From: Streptosporangiaceae bacterium
Lineage (GTDB): Bacteria; Actinomycetota; Actinomycetes; Streptosporangiales; Streptosporangiaceae
Reading direction: 5' to 3'
Length of the DNA stretch: 40,002 bases
Assembly (NCBI GenBank): GCA_030041135.1
Contig: JASHOL010000090.1
Location: 1 to 40,002 of the forward strand
Within the stretch, counting starts at the first letter, position 1; each line of letters starts with the position of its first letter. Positions 8,012 through 16,011 of this stretch are shown piece by piece. Both the position numbers and the translations under genes were made by a program. The notes below the pieces were generated by a model, which saw only the letters and a list, made by a program, of their open reading frames with translations, did not search any database and had not been told where the DNA came from.

Positions 8012-8038
8012 TTTGGATTCCTCCTGGGTTGTTGTTTC

Positions 8039-8111
8039 TCACCCAGGCCACGAACGGGCAGCAGCCACGGGGACAGGTTGGGTCAGAGCTCTTCGGGCCG
8101 TCGGGCCAGGG
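8039..8111 (-). repeat. Copy A of an inverted ~73-bp duplication (sigma gene 3' end plus promoter)
   Basis: Read on the minus strand, this segment aligns without gaps to 9688-9760 on the plus strand at roughly 80% identity by eye. The duplicated block includes a stretch equivalent to the last codons of the ECF42 sigma gene (GAAGAGCTCTGA) and the whole ECF42-type promoter. It implies that the exporter promoter arose from a copy of the sequence that follows the sigma gene. Confidence 0.8.
8050..8075 (-). promoter_or_regulatory. ECF42-type promoter of the MFS exporter
   Basis: On the minus strand TGTCCC (8075-8070), 13 nt, then CGTTCGT (8056-8050), ending about 40 nt before the exporter ATG. 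The same bipartite element with identical spacing precedes 8212, 9793 and (as TGTCGA) 33266. As I recall the literature, the ECF42 -35 consensus is TGTCGA, which fits. Confidence 0.8.
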
Positions 8112-8150
8112 ACTAGCGTCTGAACCGTCCCGAAGTTGCCGGCCCGTTAG

Positions 8151-8176
8151 TGTCCCGGGCGCTGCTATTCGTTCGT
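8151..8176 (+). promoter_or_regulatory. ECF42-type promoter of the DGPF-sigma operon
   Basis: TGTCCC at 8151-8156, 13 nt, CGTTCGT at 8170-8176, about 35 nt before the DGPF start codon. This suggests the operon is activated by its own sigma factor. Confidence 0.8.
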
Positions 8177-8211
8177 ATTGCTGGTGAGAGCCGAGAGCCC
8201 CGGAGGTTTCG

Positions 8212-8550
8212 ATGCAGTATGCCCTGATGATCTACACCGAGCCCGGCTACCACGAGGTGCTGTCGGAGGCGGAGCGTGAGTCGGCGCGCGCCGAGTTCCT
8301 GGCGCTGGCTGATGACGCCAGATGCGTCGGCCACGCGCAGTTGCAGCCAGCCGAGACGGCGACCTGCGTGCGGGTGGCCGGTGGCCGGACGCTGATGACC
8401 GACGGCCCGTTCGCGGACACCAAGGAGGTGCTCGGCGGGGTGTACCTGTTCGAGGCGGCAAACCTGGACGAGGCGATCGAGCTGGCGGCACGCATCCCCG
8501 CGGCCCGCCTTGGCGGAGTGGTGGAGGTGAGGCCGGTGGTGGCGCCCTGA
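8212..8550 (+). CDS. DGPF-domain (YCII-related) protein, ECF42 partner
   Basis: A 112-residue single-domain protein of the YCII-related/DGPF family with the signature LMTDGPFADTKEVLGG (about 62-77) and the alternating strand-helix pattern of a dimeric alpha/beta barrel. DGPF proteins are the standard genomic partners of ECF42 sigma factors; their molecular role is not settled. ATG 8212 is preceded by CGGAGG with a 5-nt spacer. The gene ends in TGA overlapping the sigma start as CTGA, so translation of the two is probably coupled. A paralogue lies at 32910-33266. Confidence 0.92.
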   Translation: MQYALMIYTEPGYHEVLSEAERESARAEFLALADDARCVGHAQLQPAETATCVRVAGGRTLMTDGPFADTKEVLGGVYLFEAANLDEAIELAARIPAARLGGVVEVRPVVAP

Positions 8551-9716
8551 CCCCGCTTGAGGAGGTCTTCCGCGATGAGTGGGGCCGGGTGCTGGCCTCG
8601 CTAGTCGGGTTCCTCCATGACTTCGACAGGGCCGAGGACGCGGCGCAGGAGGCGTTCGCGATCGCGGCCGAGCGCTGGCCGGCGGACGGGGTGCCGCCCA
8701 ACCCGGGTGGGTGGCTGGTGACAACGGCCCGCAACCGGGCGATCGACCGCATCCGCCGGGAGCGCACCCTCGCCGGAAAGATTCACCTGCTGCCGGCGCC
8801 GGAGGCTGCCATGGACGAGTTCGAGTTCGACGAGACTGCCATCAAGGATGAGCGCCTTGAGCTGATCTTCACGTGCTGCCATCCGGCCCTGCCGCTGGAC
8901 GGACAGGTGGCGCTCACGCTGCGGGCCCTCGGCGGTCTGGAGACCGCCGAGATCGCCCGGGCGTTCCTCGTCTCCGAGGAGACCATGAAGCGCCGCCTGA
9001 CCCGGGCTAAGACCAAGATCAAGGCGACCGGGATCCCGTTCGCGGTTCCCGACGCGCATCTGCTCCCCGACCGCCTCGATGCGGTGCTGGCCGTCATCTA
9101 CCTGATCTACAACGAGGGCTACAGCGGCCGGGTTGACCTCGGCTCCGAAGCCATCCGGCTGGGGAGAGTGCTTGCCGCGCTGATGCCGGACGAACCCGAG
9201 GCACACGGGCTGCTCGCGCTGATGATGATCCACCATGCCCGGCAGCGGGCCAGGTTCTCCGGCGAGGACCTCGTGCTGCTCGGCGATCAGGACCGGTCGC
9301 TGTGGGACCGCGCGCAGATCGCGGCGGGGCGGGCGGCGCTCGACCGTGCGGTCGCGCTGGGCGGCCGAGGTGCCTATGTCATCCAGGCCGCGATCGCGTC
9401 GCTGCAGGCGGCCGACGAGATTGACTGGCCGCAGGTCGCCCAGCTGTACCAGCGTCTGGCCGACCTGACCGGCTCGCCGGTGGTCGAACTCAACCGCGCC
9501 GTGGCCGTCGCCCAGGCGGGCGATCCCGCCGCGGCACTGCGCGCCGTGGAGCGCCTCGACCTGGCCGGCTACCTGTATTTTCACTCCACCCGCGGTGAGC
9601 TGCTGCGGCGTCTCGGCCGCGACGCTGAGGCCCGAGCGGCCTACCGGCGGGCGCTGGAGCTGGCCACCTCGATCCCCGAGCAGCGGTTCCTGACCCGGCA
9701 GCTCGAAGAGCTCTGA
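8547..9716 (+). CDS. ECF42-group RNA polymerase sigma factor with C-terminal extension
   Basis: A 389-residue sigma factor. Region 2 is FHDFDRAEDAAQEAFAIAAERW-like (from about residue 20) with WLVTTARNRAIDRIRRER for -10 recognition; region 4 is LRALGGLETAEIARAFLVSEETMKRRLTRAKTKI. The roughly 200-residue C-terminal extension (from YLIYNEGYSG) with helical repeats (SPVVELNRAVAVAQ, RAAYRRALELA) is diagnostic of ECF42 and is needed for activity in characterised members. The homologous N-terminus requires a start near TPLEEVFRDEW; the only in-frame candidate is CTG at 8547 overlapping the DGPF stop (CTGA). No good Shine-Dalgarno sits at the usual distance, suggesting termination-reinitiation. It controls the four TGTC-N15-CGTTCGT promoters in this window by inference. 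Confidence 0.9.
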   Translation: MTPLEEVFRDEWGRVLASLVGFLHDFDRAEDAAQEAFAIAAERWPADGVPPNPGGWLVTTARNRAIDRIRRERTLAGKIHLLPAPEAAMDEFEFDETAIKDERLELIFTCCHPALPLDGQVALTLRALGGLETAEIARAFLVSEETMKRRLTRAKTKIKATGIPFAVPDAHLLPDRLDAVLAVIYLIYNEGYSGRVDLGSEAIRLGRVLAALMPDEPEAHGLLALMMIHHARQRARFSGEDLVLLGDQDRSLWDRAQIAAGRAALDRAVALGGRGAYVIQAAIASLQAADEIDWPQVAQLYQRLADLTGSPVVELNRAVAVAQAGDPAAALRAVERLDLAGYLYFHSTRGELLRRLGRDAEARAAYRRALELATSIPEQRFLTRQLEEL

Positions 9717-9760
9717 CGCAACCTGTCCCCTGAGCGGCTGGCCGTTCGTGGCCTAGACGA
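9688..9760 (+). repeat. Copy B of the inverted ~73-bp duplication
   Basis: The plus-strand partner of 8039-8111. It covers the last codons of the sigma gene, its stop (9714-9716) and the ECF42-type promoter of the next gene. About 80% identity by eye, without gaps; the promoter boxes and the GAAGAGCTCTGA block are identical. Confidence 0.8.
9724..9749 (+). promoter_or_regulatory. ECF42-type promoter of the 9793 gene
   Basis: TGTCCC at 9724-9729, 13 nt, CGTTCGT at 9743-9749, starting 8 nt after the sigma stop codon and ending about 43 nt before the next ATG. Confidence 0.8.
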
Positions 9761-9792
9761 AAGTCCACTCAGGGATGAAAGGAACTAGGCCA

Positions 9793-10086
9793 ATGAGCGT
9801 GTTGATGGTGCGCGCCAAGATCAAGGAAGAGAAGGTCGCCGACGCGGAGGCAGCCACGGCAAAGGTCATCCAGGCACTGGAGCAGGAGCGCCCGGCGGAT
9901 GTCCGGTACAGCGTGCTCACCGAGGGCACGACCTTTGTCGCGCTCCTGGTCCTTAACCCCGACGGCAGCCACCCCCTGGCCGCGATGCCCGAGTACAAGG
10001 AGCTCGTGGAGAACCTTCAGCAGTGGTATGCGGAGCCGCCGACGGTAGAGCGCGCGACAATCCTCGGCTCGTACCAGCTGTTCTGA
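9793..10086 (+). CDS. Small dimeric alpha/beta-barrel-like protein, probable ECF42 target
   Basis: A 97-residue protein whose pattern (MSVLMVRAKIKEEKVADAEAA, then TTFVALLVLNPDGSHPLA, a helical AMPEYKELVENLQQWY and ILGSYQLF) resembles the antibiotic-monooxygenase/Dabb-like ferredoxin fold. No catalytic residues can be assigned. ATG 9793 is preceded by AAAGGA nine nt upstream; an ATG at 9775 in the same frame is less well placed because it overlaps that site. It follows the sigma gene and has its own ECF42-type promoter. Terminated by the hairpin at 10100-10136. Confidence 0.8.
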   Translation: MSVLMVRAKIKEEKVADAEAATAKVIQALEQERPADVRYSVLTEGTTFVALLVLNPDGSHPLAAMPEYKELVENLQQWYAEPPTVERATILGSYQLF

Positions 10087-10099
10087 GCCCCTGCGCCAC

Positions 10100-10136
10100 C
10101 GCGTGGCCGGTCGCCTTCCCCGCGACCGGCCACGCG
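10100..10136. terminator. Bidirectional terminator, 15-bp perfect stem
   Basis: CGCGTGGCCGGTCGC (10100-10114) pairs perfectly with GCGACCGGCCACGCG (10122-10136) around a 7-nt loop, 14 nt after the stop of the plus-strand gene and 13 nt after that of the convergent minus-strand gene. Confidence 0.85.
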
Positions 10137-10148
10137 TGAGCCAGCCGG

Positions 10149-10676
10149 TCAGCCGTCGAATCCGGTAGCGCCGTCTGTCTGCTCCCTGAGGATGTCGGCG
10201 TGGCCGGAATGACGTGCGGTCTCCTCGATCATGTGGACGTAGATCCAGCGAAGCGACACCCGTCCGAGCCTGGCATGGGGAGCGGTGTCATCGAGTGCAA
10301 GCCGGGCCGCGGTCTGCCGCGACTCGGCGCACGCCCGGTCATAGTCGGCCAGGAGCGAGTCGCCTGTATCGGCGTCGCTCACGGCCCAGCCGTCCGCGTC
10401 GGGCAGGCCGAGTTCCTCGGTGGGCCGGCCGGCCAGTACCGCCTGGAACCATTCACGCTCGACCGCGGCAAGGTGCTTCACCAGCCCGGCCAGCGTCGTT
10501 CCTGACGGAACGTGCCGAGCACGCAACTGCTCATCGGCGAGGCCACCGATCTTGCGCTTCAGAATGGTCCGGTACAGGTCAAGGAACGTCTCAAGCACCT
10601 CGCGCTCGCTGCCCGTGCTCACCTGCTCGTCAGGAGCGAGCGGCGGAGTGGACATAGCTGACGTCATAGCACACAT
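10149..10676 (-). CDS. DinB-superfamily (DUF664-like) protein
   Basis: A 175-residue four-helix-bundle type protein. The metal-binding triad expected for DinB/mycothiol-dependent thioltransferases is visible: a His in LVKHLAAVEREWF and two in HMIEETARHSGHADILRE. Members often use mycothiol or bacillithiol to detoxify small molecules; here the substrate is unknown. RTILKRKIGGLADEQLRARHVPSGTTLAGL is typical of the N-terminal helices. The start is uncertain: ATG 10676, 10667 and 10655 are all in frame and none has a clear ribosome site. Confidence 0.85.
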   Translation of the reverse strand: MCAMTSAMSTPPLAPDEQVSTGSEREVLETFLDLYRTILKRKIGGLADEQLRARHVPSGTTLAGLVKHLAAVEREWFQAVLAGRPTEELGLPDADGWAVSDADTGDSLLADYDRACAESRQTAARLALDDTAPHARLGRVSLRWIYVHMIEETARHSGHADILREQTDGATGFDG

Positions 10677-10853
10677 GCGCTCAGCAGCGCTCCCCGATGA
10701 CCCGACCGGTTACCCAGAACTCCGCCGTCCGCAGGCCCGCAGCTCCGGGCTTGGCGGCAAGTGCGTCGCGCAGTCTCGCGCGGGTGTGTAATGCCGAGAA
10801 GCGGAAGATCTTGTGCACGTGGCCGGCTGTGCGCTGGGGAGGGAGAGGCCGCG

Positions 10854-12370
10854 GTGAGCTCTGATTCCTCACCCGCCGCTCGCCGCGGGACGCCGGACCC
10901 GCGCTTGCCGGTCCGGGCCCGCCAGATATTGCGCGTCCGGGCGGTATGGATCGCACCGCTGGTTGTGGGGTCCGTAGTCCTGGCGGTCATGACCGCCCTG
11001 TACATCGGCGCGGTCGTCGACCCGCTGGCGCATCTTCACGGCCTGCCAGTCGCCGTCGTGAATCAGGACCGGGGCGCCACGGTCGGTTCGCAGCACCTCG
11101 ACGTCGGGCAGCAGATACAAGCCGGCCTGCTGTCGAGTCCGGCGGTCTCGGACCGGCTGCATCTCGAGGTGACATCCCTGCCCGAAGCAGAGCAGGAAAT
11201 GGGCCGCGACGGCCTGTACGCGACGCTGGTGATCCCTCCGACCCTCACCTCCAGCCTGCTGTACGTGGCCGGACTCGGCGGGCCGAGCGCGACCGCCGGC
11301 GCTGCGCCGCAGGTCGAGATCCTGATCAACGAGCGGGCTGGCACCGTCGGAACCAGCCTGGCCACGGGGGTCTTGCAGCCAGCGCTGGCGGTGGCTTCCC
11401 ACCGGATCGGCGGACACCTGGCCGCCCTGGTCCCGGCCAGTTCGCTCACCGGCGCCACCAAGGTGCTCCTGGCCAACCCCATCACGGTGGTGATCACCCA
11501 GTACCGTCCCTTGCCGGCCAACAGTGCCCTGGGGCTCAGCGCCTTCTACGTGGCGCTGCTGACGCTCATGTGCGGATTCTTCGGTGCCACGATCGTCAAC
11601 TCGGTCGTGGACTCCGCGCTCGGCTACGCGACCAACGAGATGGGCCCTCGGTGGCGCCAGCGCCAGCCCGTGCCGATCAACCGGTGGCAGACCCTGCAAG
11701 TCAAGTGGGCCATCGTCGTCGTGCTCACGGCCGTGCTCACCGCGGTGATGCTCGCGATCGCGGCCGGGCCCTGGGCATGGACGCGCCTCATCCAGGCTTG
11801 CTGTGGCTCTACACGTGGCTGTGCGCGGCCAGCGTGGGAACCGGGACGATCGCGTTGTTCGCCGTGGCAGGCACCTACGGACAGCTGATCGGCTTGCTGC
11901 TGTTCGTCTACGCCGGTCTGGCCTCGGCCGGAGGCACCGTGCCGATAGAGGCGCTACCCGGCGTCCTTCGCCTGCTGAGCTACTTCGAGCCGCTACGCCA
12001 GGTCCTGTCCGGCACCCGGTCGATCTTGTATTTCGGGGCCCAGGCCGACGCCGGCCTCGCACGGGGAACTCTTGAGGCGGCACTTGGCCTGCTCTTCTGG
12101 CTCGCCCTGGGCTCGGGCGTCGTGATCTGGTACGACCGCAAGGGCCTCTACCGCCTCCAACCCGATCTCCTCGCGTTCGTGAGCAAGTCAGTGGAGATGT
12201 ACAAAACAAGAGATCCCGGTCCACGTGGCCTGCCGCCCGACGCCCCGAAACCGCCGGACGGCGCAGCCACCTCTGGCCGGCCGCCGCAGCAGCGTGACAG
12301 CCCCACGGCTGACCGGGATCCGGGTGAACCAGATGGCGGAGCCGATGAGCCGCCAAGTCACCAGTCGTGA
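10854..12370 (+). pseudogene. YhgE/Pip (DUF3533-like) membrane protein, frameshifted
   Basis: An N-terminal part (GTG 10854, with GGGAGGGAGAGG just upstream) has a first TM segment (WIAPLVVGSVVLAVMTALYI) and an extracytoplasmic domain (LPVAVVNQDRGATVG), then TM helices to ...VMLAIAAG. The reading continues in a different frame: MDAPHPGLLWLYTWLCAAS, AVAGTYGQLIGLLLFVYAGLASAGGTVP, then FEPLRQVLSGTRSILYFGAQADAGL and WYDRKGLYR, the conserved C-terminal half of the same family. The join is near 11766-11771 (CCGGGCCCTGGG), best explained by loss of one base. The C-terminus adds a Pro-rich tail. It may be a true pseudogene or a sequencing error; I see no slippery heptamer for programmed frameshifting. 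Confidence 0.82.
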
Positions 12371-12633
12371 ACCGGCTCCTGGGGAATCTTCACCCGCAGC
12401 ACGCCCGGCACGCGAGGACTCGGACTCACGTCGAATCCGGCGGCCGACAGAATGTCTTGATACCTCTGCAGCTGGCGGACACCCCTCGTTCCCCTGATGG
12501 TGCAGGCCACGACGACCCACCCACCCTGCGGATCTCCTTCGACTAACCAGCCCCGCCGGCCTTCAGCCCATTCCCGACAGCCGGCGCCGCGCAGCACCTC
12601 TCGCACGCGCTGAGCCGCCACGCTAGTGTCCAC
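12358..12633 (-). CDS. Small conserved-type hypothetical protein
   Basis: A 91-residue soluble protein with alternating helix-strand pattern (TSVAAQRVREVLRGAGCREW, RRGWLVEGDPQGGWVVVACT, LQRYQDILSAAGFDVSPS, VLRVKIP). I do not recognise a named family. GTG 12633 is used. Its last 13 nt overlap the 3' end of the convergent frameshifted gene. The alternating amphipathic pattern and absence of a better frame support it as real, but function is unknown. Confidence 0.6.
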   Translation of the reverse strand: MDTSVAAQRVREVLRGAGCREWAEGRRGWLVEGDPQGGWVVVACTIRGTRGVRQLQRYQDILSAAGFDVSPSPRVPGVLRVKIPQEPVHDW

Positions 12634-12731
12634 GAGCCAGAAGTACCACGTTCGCCGTGTCTGCGCAGTAGAAGGTTCGCCGTGCGAGACTGCACGGACT
12701 TCCGGAGGTGGACAGGTTCAGCCAACGGGCG

Positions 12732-13241
12732 ATGAACGCAGGTAATCAGAAGTTGCCGCCGTTGTTCCTGCTCGACGTGGACGGGGTCTTGAACCCATTT
12801 GCCGTGCCAGGCTGCCCGCCCGGATACCAGGAGCATGAGTTCTTCGCTGGTGAAGAGCCGGTGAGATTGTCCGCGACGCACCGGCCATGGCTCCGCGAAC
12901 TGGCAGCGTCGTTCGAACTGGTGTGGGCCACGGCGTGGCAGGACGAGGCCAACCGCCTGCTGGCCCCGTTCCTGGAATTGCCGGAGCTCCCGGTGATCGC
13001 CTTCCCGGCGACCCCGTTCGGTGACCTGGACAAGCTGCCGGCGGTGGCGGACTTCGCGGGCCGCCGTCCGCTCGCCTGGGCGGATGATGCGCTGTCCGCG
13101 GAGGCTCACCAATGGGCCGCGAGCCGGCCTGTCCCGACCTTGCTTCTCAGCGCCGACCCGGCCGAGGGGCTAACCCGCTCGCTTATCGATCACGCCCTGC
13201 GGTGGGCCGAAGGCCTTCCCGATGGAGAAGCGGGCCGGTAG
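12732..13241 (+). CDS. HAD-like hydrolase-family protein
   Basis: A 169-residue protein of the HAD fold in its small, cap-less form. Motif I is FLLDVDGVLNPF with two Asp, followed by LRELAASFELVWATAWQDEANRLL, where motif II Thr is expected, and RRPLAWADDAL with the acidic pair of motif IV. Substrate unknown. ATG 12732 is chosen because the GTG at 12708 falls inside the GGAGGT that would otherwise be its ribosome site; neither has ideal spacing. The next gene starts 6 nt after its stop, so they form a two-gene operon. Confidence 0.8.
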   Translation: MNAGNQKLPPLFLLDVDGVLNPFAVPGCPPGYQEHEFFAGEEPVRLSATHRPWLRELAASFELVWATAWQDEANRLLAPFLELPELPVIAFPATPFGDLDKLPAVADFAGRRPLAWADDALSAEAHQWAASRPVPTLLLSADPAEGLTRSLIDHALRWAEGLPDGEAGR

Positions 13242-13247
13242 CCGAGC

Positions 13248-13820
13248 ATGGACATCGACTGGAAGGCCGAGCTCGTCGACCAGCTTGAGTGGCATTGGCA
13301 CCGTCAGCTCAGGCCCCGGCTAGGAGGTCTGACCGACGATGAGTACTTCTGGCAGCCGGTCCCCGGCTGCTGGACCCTTAGCCGCCGCGGCGAAAGCTCG
13401 GCGCCGATCTCGCGCGGGCCCGGCGAGTTCACCATGGACTACGCCAGGCCGCCGCACGACCGCGAGCCCGTCACGACAATCGCATGGCGGCTCGCGCATC
13501 TCCTCGACGTGTTCGGGCCACCGACTGCCCCCCACTTCGATAGCCCGCCGACCGATCACCCAGCACTCTGTTATCCGGGCACTGCTGAAGGAGCGCTGCG
13601 CCAGCTTGATAACGGGCACGATGCGTGGATCAGCGACGTGCGCAGGCTCGGCGCCGCAGGGCTCGCCCGGCCCCAGGGCGCCATCTCGCCGCCGGAGTAC
13701 GCAGATGCCCCGATGGCCAGGCTGATCATGTACACGCACCTGGAGGTCATCCACCACGGCGCCGAGATTTGCCTGCTGCGCGATTTGTATCTCCGCAGAG
13801 AGGGCGGGGATTGCCTTTAA
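13248..13820 (+). CDS. DinB-family protein
   Basis: A 190-residue DinB-superfamily helical-bundle protein. Likely metal ligands are His in LEWHWHRQL, in IAWRLAHLLDVFG, and in MYTHLEVIHHGAEICLLRDLY. The proline-and-tryptophan segment EYFWQPVPGCWTLSRR is typical of the subgroup that lies next to small hydrolases in actinobacteria. It probably binds a divalent metal and may use mycothiol. ATG 13248 lies 6 nt after the HAD stop, without its own strong ribosome site, so expression is probably coupled to the HAD gene. It is only distantly similar to the DinB protein at 10149. Confidence 0.85.
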   Translation: MDIDWKAELVDQLEWHWHRQLRPRLGGLTDDEYFWQPVPGCWTLSRRGESSAPISRGPGEFTMDYARPPHDREPVTTIAWRLAHLLDVFGPPTAPHFDSPPTDHPALCYPGTAEGALRQLDNGHDAWISDVRRLGAAGLARPQGAISPPEYADAPMARLIMYTHLEVIHHGAEICLLRDLYLRREGGDCL

Positions 13821-14153
13821 GTCCGAGGTGCTGCCCGCACGCCCTTTCCTGTCGTCGTCTTCGAGTACCCGCGGACGGCAAGGTGCCACCCCCACCAATG
13901 TGTCACGGATGGCCCTGGTGCTTGGCGGTTCTAGCACGTCAAGGATGCCGCCGGGCGGGTCAGGTGGGTCGGCAGATCGAAGTCTCAGGGTCTTTACGAG
14001 GGCCTTTATGCCTCAAGCCGCGACTTGTACGAATCGAACCGACCTATTTATTACGAGATCAATTCGAGCGAGACTCACTGGCGATTGACGCGCATCCCGA
14101 CGAGCCTCCATGATTCAGGCACAGAGTTGTCACGCGCTCGAACTGGAGTTGCG
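13821..14153. other. Gene-free 333-bp gap
   Basis: No frame here has a supported start or recognisable homology. The right half (about 14020-14060) is less GC-rich and could hold the promoter of the following membrane protein. A tRNA-like string near 14031-14041 does not fold into a T-arm. Confidence 0.5.
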
Positions 14154-14741
14154 GTGGCGGACACCTATGTTGCGAGCGTTAAAGGTAGCCGTGGAATCTT
14201 GCCGCGAGGTTACCCGTGGGCGGCGCTGCCGTGGTGTGCGGTGGTCGGGCTGGTTTACGCCTATGCCGCCTTCAAGGAGCCCTCGTGGTGGGGGATAGCA
14301 GGAGGGATGGTGTTTTTCGGTTGCGGCGTGGCCCAGGTTTTGGTGCTCTGGAACGTAAAATTCCAGGTGTTCAGAGCCGACCCTGAGGGCATCCGGCTCG
14401 GCTGGCGGCGGCACGTGGTGACGCTTCGGTGGCAGGACGTCCACGAGATCAGGATCTCCCCTTGGGCAGATGGAGCGGTGGCCGACATCCTCCTGCTGCC
14501 GTCAGCTTCGTTCGTGCCGCGCCGCTTGTCCCCGGTGGCTCAGGTTCTTCTGGCTGCCGGTCTTCCCCAGTCGTGGGCCTATCTCAAGTCGCCGCTCCTG
14601 ACTCCGCTGAGCGACCCGACCCGCTATAGCGTTCCCTTGTCGGGCACAACAACCGATGAGGTCGCCGAGGCGCTCCGGCCGCTGACGCCGGACTCGGTCC
14701 CAATCCTGAATGCCGGGTTCCGCATTAGCGATCAGGGCTAA
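14154..14741 (+). CDS. Membrane protein with PH-like domain, unknown function
   Basis: A 195-residue protein with two close N-terminal hydrophobic segments (YPWAALPWCAVVGLVYAYAAF and WWGIAGGMVFFGCGVAQVLVLW), then a soluble domain (FQVFRADPEGIRLGWRRHVVTLRWQDVHEIRIS) that resembles bacterial PH domains, in which a strand-rich barrel follows two TM helices. GTG 14154 is preceded by GGAG with a 7-nt spacer. No partner gene is linked. Confidence 0.7.
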   Translation: MADTYVASVKGSRGILPRGYPWAALPWCAVVGLVYAYAAFKEPSWWGIAGGMVFFGCGVAQVLVLWNVKFQVFRADPEGIRLGWRRHVVTLRWQDVHEIRISPWADGAVADILLLPSASFVPRRLSPVAQVLLAAGLPQSWAYLKSPLLTPLSDPTRYSVPLSGTTTDEVAEALRPLTPDSVPILNAGFRISDQG

Positions 14742-14997
14742 AGCGGATCTCATCGTTCCTGTCGGCGGGATCGGCTGCGGCCCCAGCGGGCTGGCCGACG
14801 CCGGGCGCGGCCCCGCCGCTCCAGCAAGCACGACCTGTGCCGCCGGCTCGCCCGCCACAGCGTCCTGGGCCTGGGCATGCTGATGCCCGCCGACCGGAAC
14901 CGACCCCGCAGCTACCCCCGCCTCACCCAGTCAGCCGCCCACGTGCCCTGGTCGGGTCCGTGGTCAGGATTCGACTAGCTCGATCCCGCGCGCGGCG
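14742..14997. other. Intergenic gap with possible gene remnant
   Basis: 256 bp between the membrane protein and the ArsR-like gene. One plus-strand frame reads LGMLMPADRNRPRSYPRLTQ and ends at 14979, but without a start or recognised family; it may be a degraded 3' end. Nothing else is seen. Confidence 0.3.
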
Positions 14998-16011
14998 TCA
15001 GCCTGATAGCAGGTCGACCAGTTCGTCGCCGCGGCCGGAACGGCTGACCCATACCGTTAGCCCGGATTTCTCACGGCAGATCAGGTCGGCTGCTTCCAGT
15101 TGACGGAGGTGGTGGGTGGCGGTGCTGGGCGCGCAGTGCACGGCGGCGGCCAGGTCGCTCGCGGTCATCGGCTGGCGAAGTGCTTGGAGCATGGCGGCGC
15201 GTACTGGGCCCAGGATTGTCGCGAGCGGGCTGCCGACCGTGGCCTGTGCGCCCGGGCTGGACGGGCGGAGCGGGTAGCCGACGACGCAGATATCGGGGCG
15301 GCTGAAACTGAGGATCAGCACCTCAGGCCCGGCGATCATCGGCACCAGCGCCAGGCGGCGCGCGCCGACCGAACGGCGAATGACTCCCTGGCTGCGGGAA
15401 GACGCGAAGGTGAACGTCCCGTCGTGATAGCTGATGCGCGGATGCAGGCTGTTCAGCAGCGCCGCCATCCCGCCGCGCACCGCCGCGGTGCCGACCCGCC
15501 GGATCTCGCGGTCGAGCAGCGGCCCGGCCGCCCGCCACCGCCGCTCGGCCACCGCCCAGGTGTCCAGCGATGCGTCGGCCATGGAGTTAAGCCAGCGGCG
15601 GGGCTGATCAGCCGCGGCTTGCCAGCGCAGCACCGAACGGCGGCTGCCGTCGGCAGCTTGCAGCTCGCCTTCGAGCGCGGCGGCCGGCATGTCCCTCAGC
15701 CTGGCGGCCTGACGCGCCACGGACACGTCAGCGACAGGCGGGATCGGCGCGCAGGAGTCCGGTAGCCACCCGCGTCCGGCGAGCGACTGCGCGGCGAGCC
15801 GTGCCTGCGGGCGTAGCGCATCGCGGACGGCGTTGAGAGCGCCGACCGGTGCGCCGTACAACTGCCCGCCAGCCACCTGACCTAGCAGCGCGACCACCGA
15901 TTGCTGCGGGGACAGCACGACAGAGGCCGACAGAGCTTCGGGTTCGCTCGCCCGTACCCGTCGGCCGGAGACGGGAGCCGATGCCGCCGCGGTCATGCCG
16001 GTCTCGCCCAT
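14998..16011 (-). CDS. ArsR-like winged-helix transcriptional regulator
   Basis: A 337-residue regulator with its DNA-binding domain at the C-terminus: ATILGPVRAAMLQALRQPMTASDLAAAVHCAPSTATHHLRQLEAADLICREKSGLTVWV is an ArsR/SmtB winged helix with recognition helix STATHHLRQLE. The 220-residue N-terminal part is like that of other long actinobacterial ArsR-type regulators and probably senses a ligand or mediates dimerisation. No metal-binding Cys pair is visible in the HTH. The start may be ATG 16011 or ATG 15996. It diverges from the secreted-protein gene at 16343, a possible target. Confidence 0.85.
   Translation of the reverse strand: MGETGMTAAASAPVSGRRVRASEPEALSASVVLSPQQSVVALLGQVAGGQLYGAPVGALNAVRDALRPQARLAAQSLAGRGWLPDSCAPIPPVADVSVARQAARLRDMPAAALEGELQAADGSRRSVLRWQAAADQPRRWLNSMADASLDTWAVAERRWRAAGPLLDREIRRVGTAAVRGGMAALLNSLHPRISYHDGTFTFASSRSQGVIRRSVGARRLALVPMIAGPEVLILSFSRPDICVVGYPLRPSSPGAQATVGSPLATILGPVRAAMLQALRQPMTASDLAAAVHCAPSTATHHLRQLEAADLICREKSGLTVWVSRSGRGDELVDLLSG

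Noticed and set aside
8575-8604. ATG at 8575 preceded by GAGGAGG as the sigma start
   Set aside because: It is in a different frame and stops after 9 codons; the GAGGAGG is part of the conserved LEEV codons of the sigma protein.
11760-11785. Programmed -1 frameshifting in the YhgE/Pip-like gene
   Set aside because: No X-XXY-YYZ slippery heptamer is in the needed frame, and no downstream pseudoknot is evident. A one-base deletion is simpler.
14025-14060. A tRNA T-arm-like string on the minus strand (GGTTCGATTC)
   Set aside because: The flanking bases do not pair into a T-stem and no acceptor or anticodon arm can be drawn.
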